Positions 1 to 5,382 of a DNA stretch of 5,773 nt are shown in pieces. A program made the translations under genes and the position numbers. The notes under the pieces are model-generated. The model made no database searches and was not told the DNA's origin. It saw nothing but the letters and a program-made list of their open reading frames with translations. How positions within the stretch are numbered: the stretch's first letter is position 1; every line of letters begins with the position of its first letter. Source of the DNA: JBOHNM01 sp050730675 (lineage in GTDB: Bacteria > Planctomycetota > Phycisphaerae > Phycisphaerales > UBA1924); NCBI GenBank assembly GCA_050730675.1, contig JBOHNM010000209.1, forward strand, positions 1 through 5,773. Direction: 5' to 3'.

Positions 1-19
1 CTATGATCCGGTCCAGCGC

Positions 20-691
20 ATGAGCGCAAGCACCACCAGCCTGGCAGTGGACGGAGCGGCGGAGTTGCCGCGCGGCGGTGCTGCGCCGACGCCGCCACCG
101 AGCGAACAGCCCAAGCGGAAGATGGTCGACAAGGTGGAGGGGTTCGTCGCGCGGCTCACCAGCCGGAGCACGTTCTGGCATCGGGTCGCGTCGTTGATCT
201 GGTTGCCGTACGCGTTCCGGAGCGGGATCAAGATCAAGAAGGTGGACGATCACACCTTCAGCGCGGTGCTGCCGTTCCGCCGGTTCAACCGCAACTGGTA
301 CAACGCGATGGCGGGGGCCTCGCTGCTGGCCAACGCGGAGATCGCGGCGGGGATGTACATCTACGGCTCGGTCGGCGCGGACTACACGTGTGTGTGCAAG
401 GAGCTGCGGAACTACCGGTTCCTGCGCCCGTGCTTCGGACCCGCGATCTACCGGATCACGCCGCGGCAGAACCTGCAGGAACTGATCGCGTCGGGGGGCG
501 AGTTCAACATTGACCTGGACATGGTGGTGGTGCAGCAGATTCCCAAGCGGGGGCGCAGCCGCGACCTGCGCGTAGGCGACTGCGAGATCACGTTCCATGT
601 GACACCCAAAAGCCTGCACGAGGCCCGCGAGGCGCGGCGCGAGCGGGCGCGGCAACTCGCCCGGGAGAGCGTCGAGGACGGCGAGGGGTGA
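20..691 (+). CDS. DUF4442/PaaI-like hotdog-fold protein (putative thioesterase family)
   Basis: A 223-residue cytoplasmic protein with no signal peptide or membrane segment. Residues 1-34 are Ala/Pro-rich and look disordered. The hotdog-like domain spans about 40-205: a helical lead-in (FWHRVASLIWLPYAFRSGIKI), a strand with VDDHTFSAVLPFRR, then FNRNWYNAMAGASLLANAEIAAG (89-111), which matches the N-x-x-G-x-x-x-A-x-x-A-E-x-A-A-G core helix of PaaI/DUF4442 proteins. In that superfamily the helix carries acyl-CoA thioester hydrolysis; here the substrate is unknown and activity is inferred. The tail is Arg/Glu-rich. The start is uncertain: ATG20 has no Shine-Dalgarno site and the frame stays open to base 2, so the protein may begin outside the window. 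ATG20 does overlap a TGA in another frame (ATGA, 20-23), which would fit coupling to an upstream gene. An internal ATG at 122 (M35) just before the domain is a second alternative. The gene ends 24 bases before the convergent glycosidase. Confidence 0.75.
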   Translation: MSASTTSLAVDGAAELPRGGAAPTPPPSEQPKRKMVDKVEGFVARLTSRSTFWHRVASLIWLPYAFRSGIKIKKVDDHTFSAVLPFRRFNRNWYNAMAGASLLANAEIAAGMYIYGSVGADYTCVCKELRNYRFLRPCFGPAIYRITPRQNLQELIASGGEFNIDLDMVVVQQIPKRGRSRDLRVGDCEITFHVTPKSLHEAREARRERARQLARESVEDGEG

Positions 692-715
692 GGCCGGCGG
701 CAGGGGCGAGCGGCG

Positions 716-2101
716 TCAGGGACAGTTGCTGAAGAACTCCGAGAAAAACTCGGTGAGGTCGTCCACGGTGATGAGTCCGTCACGAATCGGCAAGCCGCCG
801 ACTCCAACCAGGTCGCAGATCGACTGGTTTCCCGCGAAGAACTCGCTGAGATAGACCACCAGGTCATCGACAGTCACCTGCCCATCCGGGCCGCGGGACC
901 CGCCCGGTCCGCCGATATCGACCCGGCACGGCGTTCCGGGATTTCCGGGAATCAGTTGACGGACCCGGTATTGCAGGCCGAGCTGGAGGCGTGGGTTCTG
1001 CAGCATCTGCAGCATGTACGGGTTGAACGCATCGTGGAGGAATGTGTTCATGATGTTGAGCTGCCACTGGTAGTTGATGACATTCCACAGGATGATCCCG
1101 TCGGCACCGGCGCTGAGGGGCGTCTCGACGGTCATGCGCATGTTGATGTCGTTCAAAGGCTGCAGCGGGTGGTAGGAATTATCCACCATGTAGTAGGAAC
1201 TGACCCAGAGATAGACCGGTTTGCCGTTGCCGATGATCTTGGCCTGCTCGACATTTGAGCGGAGATGGCGATCCGCCGCGGCGGGCTCGTCCTGCCAGAG
1301 GGCCGGGACGGCATTGGTGGGGATGGTGTAGTAGTACCAGTAGCAGCCGGGCATCATGACGTCGAACAGTTCGGCCACCCACGGAACTTCCTCCTGGTAG
1401 CGGGCGTTCACGTTGGCGACGCTCTGGGGGAACTCCCAGTCGTGGTAGCCGTACTGAGGGAACGAGTAGAGGCCGAATTTGGCGCGAGGCCGGAGCCGCT
1501 TGAGTTCTCCGACGGTGCGGGTGAAGTACTCGCGGGTCGTCTTCAGCCATGTGCTCTTGAAGACGTCCTCCTGCTCGGCGGGCGTGCGGCCTTGGAGCAG
1601 CTCGGGCTGGTACTGCCGGATGTAGTCCCGCCAGTCGTCGGGCTTGTCGTAGTCCAGAGCATCATAGGGGAGGCTGGATGGCACATTAATGTGTCCGGTC
1701 CACCAGGGGTTCCATGTCTCGATATCGACGCTCACCAGCCCGTTGTAGTCGGGGTCCGGGATCGCGTAGGCGACGTCCAGTGCCAGAGCGGCAAGGTGCT
1801 CGGCGTAGAACGCCTCGGAGCCGCCGGGCCACATCATGATCATGTGCGGGCCGGCCAGCGGGTGGCGGCCAAGCTGCGCTTCCCAGAGCGCACAGATGCT
1901 CTTCCAGGGAACGGTGCCGACGTTGATCGAACCCACGCCATCAGGGGTGTCGTGGATCGCATAGATCTCGAACGGCTGCCCTGGAGGCAGTTGAGCGGGA
2001 GCGGTGGTGGTGGTTGAAAGACCGATCGTGAGACTGGCGACAACAGCGATCACCAACCGCGCGAGCCGGTGCGGCTGAACAGTCCTCTGAGATTTGGGCA
2101 A
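716..2101 (-). CDS. exported GH56 (hyaluronidase)-like glycoside hydrolase with C-terminal dockerin-like repeats
   Basis: A 461-residue secreted protein. The signal peptide has a basic n-region (KSQR..HRLAR), a hydrophobic core LVIAVVASLTIGLS (16-29) and an APA-Q cleavage site near 36/37. The body (about 43-375) follows the GH56 order: LVSVDIETWNPWW (122-134), with D126 and E128 in the place of the D-x-E catalytic pair; LRPRAKFGLYSFPQYGYHDW (203-222), like the animal RP..xWGYYxYPxCYN block; LFDVMMPGCYWYYY (245-258); GKPVYLWVSSYY (293-304); and GADGIILWN (332-340), like GADGFIIWG. GH56 enzymes hydrolyse hyaluronan or chondroitin by substrate-assisted catalysis; the substrate here is not established. 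The cysteine of the animal YPxCYN motif is absent. Residues 392-461 form two Cys-framed repeats (listed separately). Start: TTG2101 has GAGGAG 7 bases upstream and puts the signal peptide at the N terminus; TTG2200 would add 33 residues before it. GH18-type chitinases also use D-x-E but lack the other blocks. Confidence 0.72.
   Translation of the reverse strand: MPKSQRTVQPHRLARLVIAVVASLTIGLSTTTTAPAQLPPGQPFEIYAIHDTPDGVGSINVGTVPWKSICALWEAQLGRHPLAGPHMIMMWPGGSEAFYAEHLAALALDVAYAIPDPDYNGLVSVDIETWNPWWTGHINVPSSLPYDALDYDKPDDWRDYIRQYQPELLQGRTPAEQEDVFKSTWLKTTREYFTRTVGELKRLRPRAKFGLYSFPQYGYHDWEFPQSVANVNARYQEEVPWVAELFDVMMPGCYWYYYTIPTNAVPALWQDEPAAADRHLRSNVEQAKIIGNGKPVYLWVSSYYMVDNSYHPLQPLNDINMRMTVETPLSAGADGIILWNVINYQWQLNIMNTFLHDAFNPYMLQMLQNPRLQLGLQYRVRQLIPGNPGTPCRVDIGGPGGSRGPDGQVTVDDLVVYLSEFFAGNQSICDLVGVGGLPIRDGLITVDDLTEFFSEFFSNCP
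719..928 (-). other. two dockerin/EF-hand-like C-terminal repeats of the GH56-like protein
   Basis: Residues 392-461 hold two related units. Unit 1 runs from C392 to C429 and contains GPDGQVTVDDLVVYLSEFF; unit 2 runs from C429 to C460 and contains RDGLITVDDLTEFFSEFF. Both share GG, then D-G-x-(V/I)-T-V-D-D-L, then SEFF and a cysteine. The D-G-x-hydrophobic-x-x-D-D spacing resembles the calcium loop and following helix of dockerin/EF-hand repeats. Such tails are common on exported Phycisphaerae proteins and may help surface attachment or sorting; that role is inferred. No cohesin is visible in the window. Confidence 0.7.
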
Positions 2102-2108
2102 TCGACAA

Positions 2109-2114
2109 CTCCTC
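2109..2114 (-). promoter_or_regulatory. Shine-Dalgarno site fixing the TTG start of the GH56-like gene
   Basis: The minus strand reads GAGGAG, followed by 7 bases and then TTG (first base 2101). Spacing and complementarity to the 16S tail are close to ideal. It is the clearest ribosome binding site in the window and decides the start against the in-frame TTG at 2200. Confidence 0.75.
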
Positions 2115-2176
2115 GGCACTTCGATGTGAGCCTGGTGCTGGGCAGAAGATATCGGACTGCGCCACGAATGACAGCC

Positions 2177-2204
2177 GCAATTGGTCAGTTCGGTCTGCAA
2201 TTGG
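2177..2204. repeat. GCAATTGG direct repeat pair, 20-bp period
   Basis: Identical 8-mers at 2177-2184 and 2197-2204 start exactly 20 bases apart, about two helical turns. Each contains the palindrome CAATTG. They lie 76-103 bases upstream of the GH56-like start, a plausible place for a regulator to bind in tandem on one DNA face. The repeats are seen directly; the regulatory role is inferred. Confidence 0.4.
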
Positions 2205-2205
2205 A

Positions 2206-2371
2206 TATTTCACCCACCCTTGGTTCGTACCGAAATGCTGTGGTTGAACCATCGCCAGCTTGCCCCTCTTCACATTCGACGTTGACAGAAATTCCGCGTC
2301 GGAAGCCCCGAACTGGATCGGATCGGCGCATCGCACGTTGGCAACCTAGGTATTTCACCCTTTGTTCACCC
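2206..2371. repeat. TTCACCC motif, three copies
   Basis: TTCACCC occurs at 2209-2215, 2354-2360 and 2365-2371. The first two are part of a longer exact match, TATTTCACCC (2206-2215 and 2351-2360). The last two start 11 bases apart, about one helical turn. The arrangement suggests a direct-repeat operator, but the motif is short and the regulator is unknown. Confidence 0.3.
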
Positions 2372-2471
2372 GTCCTGACCGCTGCCGCAGACCGGCCTGA
2401 GGCCGAGCGTGTTCTGATCGAGTTCACCACTTCGGTGACGTGGTTGGCGGTGCGCCGGAGCGCGGAATGCG

Positions 2472-2489
2472 GCTCAACGCGTATTGAGC
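2472..2489. promoter_or_regulatory. inverted repeat GCTCAA-N6-TTGAGC, candidate operator
   Basis: Perfect 6-bp arms at 2472-2477 and 2484-2489 flank a 6-base spacer, the form of a dimeric repressor site. A weaker imperfect palindrome follows immediately (about 2489-2504). Both lie about 75-110 bases upstream of the membrane-protein start. The site also contains the in-frame TTG at 2484, which argues against that TTG being the true start. Confidence 0.35.
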
Positions 2490-2579
2490 GCATTGCACAA
2501 CGCGACACACGGCTCAGCGGGTTGTTCGGCACGGGCATCCGCTCGCCCGGTCGTAGGTGGACGCAATCTACACTCGGCG

Positions 2580-3743
2580 GTGAATGATGCCGCGCCCGCG
2601 AAACGTGTCCATGCCGTCTCAGCCCTGATTTGGGGGGGGTATCTGGGCACGTCATGGACATGGTGCATCGGGATGTTCTTGCCGCTGCTGCTGATGCGGG
2701 ACTTCGGGCTTGCATCGTTGGCGGTGTTCGCCGCCCCGAACGTGCTTGGGGCGATGACGATGGGGTGGGTACTCCGCGATGGGGCGAGCGAGCGGATCGT
2801 CGCGGCGCACCGGGGGATGGTGCGGGCATTCAGTGCCGTGACGGTGGCGTTTCAGGCGTTTTTCCTGACGTGGATGCTGTCGTGGCTGGGGACGAACCTG
2901 TTGGTGCTGACCATCTCGGCGGTGGCGCTGAGCCTGGTGTCGTCGATGGCGCGGCCAAGCCGGAGCGACGCGGTGACAGCGGGGGGTGGGGTGGCGCAGT
3001 GGCTGATCTCGGTCGGCGTGCTTGTGGTGGCGCTGGTGAAGGGGGCAATCGGGTCGCTGCCGCCGAACCTGCCCGCGGCGTCGGATGAGCTCGTGCCGCT
3101 GGCGATGGTGTGCCTGCTGGGGTTTGGGCTGTGCCCGTACCTGGACGTGACGTTTCACCATGCGCGGCAGCGGACGAGCGGGGCCACGGCGCGGGGTGCG
3201 TTCGCGCTGGGGTTTGGGTTCTTCTTCCTGACAATGATCGCGGGGACGGTGGGGTACAGCGGCGCGGTGTCGGCGGTGGTCGGCGGGGGAATGAAGATCG
3301 GACAGGTGCTGCTGTGGGTGTTGGGGCTACACATCGGACTGCAGTTGCTGTACACCGTGCGGGTCCACAGCGAGCGGTGGGCGGTGGCCGGGCGCGCATG
3401 GATGGTGGGCGCGGCGCTGGTGGGCGTGGCGATCGGCCTGCTGGCGACGTCATCGCCCGGTGGGCTGCTCGCCCGCGGGGGACTGACGACGGCCGAGGTG
3501 TGCTACCGGGTGTTCATGGCGTTCTACGGGCTGGTGTTTCCCGCGTATGTGTGGATCTGCATGATCCCGTCGCGTGGCGGGGCGGCGGGGCGGCGGGCGA
3601 GGATCGTCGCGGCCGCGGCGATCGCGCTGGCGGCGCCGTGCTACTGGATGGGGTTCATCGAGCGGCAGACCTGGTGGCTGGCATTAGGGGTGGCGGTGGT
3701 GGTGATCGCGCGGGTGGCGGTCAGGCCGTCGCCGGTTGGGTGA
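2580..3743 (+). CDS. multi-pass inner-membrane protein of unknown function, transporter-like
   Basis: From GTG2580 the protein is 387 residues, mostly hydrophobic, with about 11-12 likely membrane helices: roughly 15-38, 44-65, 82-103, 106-123, 139-158, 171-189, 207-228, 240-260, 273-291, 305-329, 340-358 and 364-382. Loops are short and there is no large soluble domain. Notable blocks are MFLPLLLMRDFG (32-43), APNVLGAMTMGW (52-63), LCPYLDVTFHHARQ (184-197) and YRVFMAFYGLVFPAYVW (309-325). The polar CPYLD..FHHAR segment at a helix end could be functional. I do not recognise the family; the first helix pair faintly recalls sodium:solute symporters. A role in transport is inferred from topology only. 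Start: TTG2484 would add 32 residues of unlikely composition across an inverted repeat. GTG2580 gives a short basic N terminus before helix 1, but has no good ribosome site (AGGTGG is about 20 bases upstream). An 8-G run (2632-2639) lies inside helix 1. The 3' end overlaps the ABC gene by 23 bases. Confidence 0.7.
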   Translation: MNDAAPAKRVHAVSALIWGGYLGTSWTWCIGMFLPLLLMRDFGLASLAVFAAPNVLGAMTMGWVLRDGASERIVAAHRGMVRAFSAVTVAFQAFFLTWMLSWLGTNLLVLTISAVALSLVSSMARPSRSDAVTAGGGVAQWLISVGVLVVALVKGAIGSLPPNLPAASDELVPLAMVCLLGFGLCPYLDVTFHHARQRTSGATARGAFALGFGFFFLTMIAGTVGYSGAVSAVVGGGMKIGQVLLWVLGLHIGLQLLYTVRVHSERWAVAGRAWMVGAALVGVAIGLLATSSPGGLLARGGLTTAEVCYRVFMAFYGLVFPAYVWICMIPSRGGAAGRRARIVAAAAIALAAPCYWMGFIERQTWWLALGVAVVVIARVAVRPSPVG

Positions 3744-5286
3744 GCGTCGCCAGCCGCAGGATGTGCTCCTGCGTCATTTCTGTGCCGATGAGCTCGCCGG
3801 TGAGGCGGCCTTCGCACATGACGGCGATGCGGTCGGAGAGGGCGAGGAGTTCGGGCATTTCGCTGGAGACGAGCAGGACGGCGAGGCCGGAGTCGGCGGC
3901 CTCGCGGACGAGGCGGTAGATCTCAACCTTGGTGCCGACGTCGATGCCGCGGGTGGGCTCGTCGAGGAGGAGGACCTTGCACTCGCGGGCCATCCAGCGG
4001 GCGATGAGGAGCTTTTGCTGGTTGCCGCCGGAGAGTTCGCCGGGGAGGCTGTGGGCGCCGGCGGCCTTGACTTGGAACCGCGTCGTGCGTTCGCGGAAGA
4101 CTGAATCTTCGGCCGACGGGCGGCGGATGCCCAGCCGCGCGAGCACCGGCATCGAGGGGATGACGATGTTCTCGTCGATGCCGAGCTGGAAGAAGAGCCC
4201 TTGCAGGCGGCGGTCTTCCGGGACGTAGCCCATGCCCGCGGCGATCGCACCGCGCGGGTGGCCGGGGGCGATCGGGCGGCCGGCGACGGCGATCTCGCCT
4301 GAGGCGCGCGGGTCGAGGCCGAAGATGGCGTCGAGGAGTTCGGAGCGGCCGGAGCCGACGAGGCCGCCGATGCCGAGGACTTCGCCGGGGCGGATCTGGA
4401 GCGACACAGAACGGAGCTTGCCCGGCGAGGAGATGTTCCGGACGTTGAGCACGGGCTGGGCGGCGGCGCGGACGGCGTGGTGCTCCGGCCCCGCAAGAGC
4501 AGAGGCTCCGCGGTAGTTGGCCGAGGTGTCGATGGTGCGACCGATCATCTGCGAGACGACCTGCGACTCGGAGATCTGCTTGATGACGCTGGTGGCGACG
4601 AACTTGCCGTCGCGAAGGACAGTGATGCGGTCGCAGCACTGGAAGATCTCGCCCATGCGGTGCGAGACGTAGATGCAGAGCAGCCCCTGGGCGGCGAGGC
4701 CGCGGACGATGGACATGAGGCGCTCGGCCTCGGCGATCGAGAGGGAACTGGTGGGTTCGTCGAAGACGATGATGCGTGGGCCGTGGCGATCACCCTCGCG
4801 CTGATCCAGCGACGCGGCGATCTGCACGATCTGGCGGCGGCCAGGGGCGAGGGTGCCCAGCGGGGCCTCGACGTCGATCTCGGGGGCGAGCTTGACCAGC
4901 AGCCGCGCGGCGCGGTCGCGCATGGCGGCGTAGTCGAGGATACCGGCGCGGGTCGGCATGTCGTGCAGGCAGAGGTTCTCGGCGACGGTCAGGTTCGGGC
5001 ACTGGGCCAGTTCCTGGTGGACGATGCGGACGCCCGCGGCGTAGGCATCGTGGATGGAACCGGAGGGAAGCTCACGACCTGCAACGGTGATCGAGCCGGT
5101 GTCGAGCTTGTGAAGGCCGGCGATGGCTTTGCCGAGGGTGCTCTTGCCGGCGCCGTTCTCGCCCATGAGGGCGTGGACTTCGCCGGTGTGCATCGTGACC
5201 GAGACGTTGTCGAGCGCGAGGGTGGGACCGAAACGCTTGGTGACGCTTTTGACGACGAGCAGGTCTTGGAGGGCGGCGGAAGACAT
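3721..5286 (-). CDS. sugar ABC transporter ATP-binding protein, tandem nucleotide-binding domains (RbsA/MglA/XylG type)
   Basis: A 521-residue cytoplasmic ATPase that powers uptake of a monosaccharide by a CUT2-class importer; family members are about 500 residues, so it is full length. Domain 1 (about 9-255): Walker A GENGAGKST (42-50), Q-loop Q91, degenerate signature LAPGRRQ (146-152), Walker B IIVFDEPTSSL (172-182) and switch H209 (YVSHRM). Domain 2 (about 279-515): degenerate Walker A GLVGSGRSE with Arg314 for the usual Lys, YVPEDRRLQGL (354-364), intact signature LSGGNQQK (418-425), Walker B VLLLDEPTRGID (438-449) and SSE (474-476) in place of the H-switch. This asymmetry is usual for the family. 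The substrate cannot be read from the ATPase. Start: ATG5286 gives the expected N terminus; in-frame TTG5328 would abut the hairpin. No Shine-Dalgarno site is seen. It lies 96 bases downstream of the binding-protein gene on the same strand. It is the last gene of this unit, as the next gene is convergent and overlaps it. Confidence 0.95.
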   Translation of the reverse strand: MSSAALQDLLVVKSVTKRFGPTLALDNVSVTMHTGEVHALMGENGAGKSTLGKAIAGLHKLDTGSITVAGRELPSGSIHDAYAAGVRIVHQELAQCPNLTVAENLCLHDMPTRAGILDYAAMRDRAARLLVKLAPEIDVEAPLGTLAPGRRQIVQIAASLDQREGDRHGPRIIVFDEPTSSLSIAEAERLMSIVRGLAAQGLLCIYVSHRMGEIFQCCDRITVLRDGKFVATSVIKQISESQVVSQMIGRTIDTSANYRGASALAGPEHHAVRAAAQPVLNVRNISSPGKLRSVSLQIRPGEVLGIGGLVGSGRSELLDAIFGLDPRASGEIAVAGRPIAPGHPRGAIAAGMGYVPEDRRLQGLFFQLGIDENIVIPSMPVLARLGIRRPSAEDSVFRERTTRFQVKAAGAHSLPGELSGGNQQKLLIARWMARECKVLLLDEPTRGIDVGTKVEIYRLVREAADSGLAVLLVSSEMPELLALSDRIAVMCEGRLTGELIGTEMTQEHILRLATLTQPATA

Positions 5287-5328
5287 GCGGGTCGAGAGTC
5301 TATCAGGGGGTGAGGCGGCATAAAGCAA

Positions 5329-5354
5329 GCGGGCCCGGCGTGTGCCGGGCCCGC
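5329..5354 (-). terminator. strong intercistronic hairpin between binding-protein and ATPase genes
   Basis: Arms at 5329-5339 (GCGGGCCCGGC) and 5344-5354 (GCCGGGCCCGC) are perfect 11-bp complements with a 4-base loop. In the direction of transcription the stem starts 28 bases after the binding-protein stop and is followed by TTGCTTTA, a broken rather than solid T tract. It could be a leaky terminator or a 3'-end stabiliser that favours binding-protein mRNA over ATPase mRNA, as in other binding-protein-dependent operons. The structure is seen; the effect is inferred. Confidence 0.75.
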
Positions 5355-5382
5355 GGAAGAAACTCTGTTGGAACGTCCCGAC

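Larger units (their letters stand above)
2102..2579. other. divergent intergenic region with candidate operators
   Basis: This is 478 bases between the 5' ends of the leftward glycosidase gene and the rightward membrane-protein gene. It is visibly less GC-rich than its flanks, especially 2140-2370. Open frames through it have no recognisable protein content. It must hold promoters for both genes, but I see no convincing -35/-10 pair. It contains two GCAATTGG copies, three TTCACCC copies, an inverted repeat at 2472-2489, and short hairpin-capable stretches at 2393-2405 (CGGCC-TGA-GGCCG) and 2424-2438 (TCACC-acttc-GGTGA). Confidence 0.6.

Noticed and set aside
1265..2017. 250-residue open frame on the plus strand
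   Set aside because: Antisense to the GH56-like gene, Val/Gly/Asp-rich, no domain, no ribosome site.
2484..2579. N-terminal extension of the membrane protein from TTG2484
   Set aside because: The added residues are Ala/Arg/Ser/His-rich without a signal or helix, and the TTG lies within an inverted repeat.
2069..2587. 172-residue plus-strand frame spanning the intergenic region
   Set aside because: Contains the repeats and inverted repeat, overlaps the glycosidase start region, and shows no protein-like pattern.
2185..2829. 214-residue minus-strand frame crossing the intergenic region
   Set aside because: Ser/Arg/Pro-rich composition, overlaps the 5' part of the membrane-protein gene, and has no family signal.
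2830..3453. 207-residue minus-strand frame rich in Pro, Arg and Ser
   Set aside because: Typical antisense product of a hydrophobic, GC-rich membrane-protein gene; no recognisable fold.
3110..3919. 269-residue open frame on the plus strand
   Set aside because: Runs in another frame through the membrane-protein gene and into the ATPase gene; Arg/Gly-rich shadow composition.
4477..5313. 278-residue open frame on the plus strand
   Set aside because: It lies wholly opposite the clear ABC ATPase gene; its Gly/Asp/Val-rich composition is the codon shadow of that GC-rich gene and shows no motif.
5287..5328. N-terminal extension of the ATPase from TTG5328
   Set aside because: It would start at the base of the 11-bp hairpin, with the ribosome site buried in the stem; ATG5286 fits the family N terminus.
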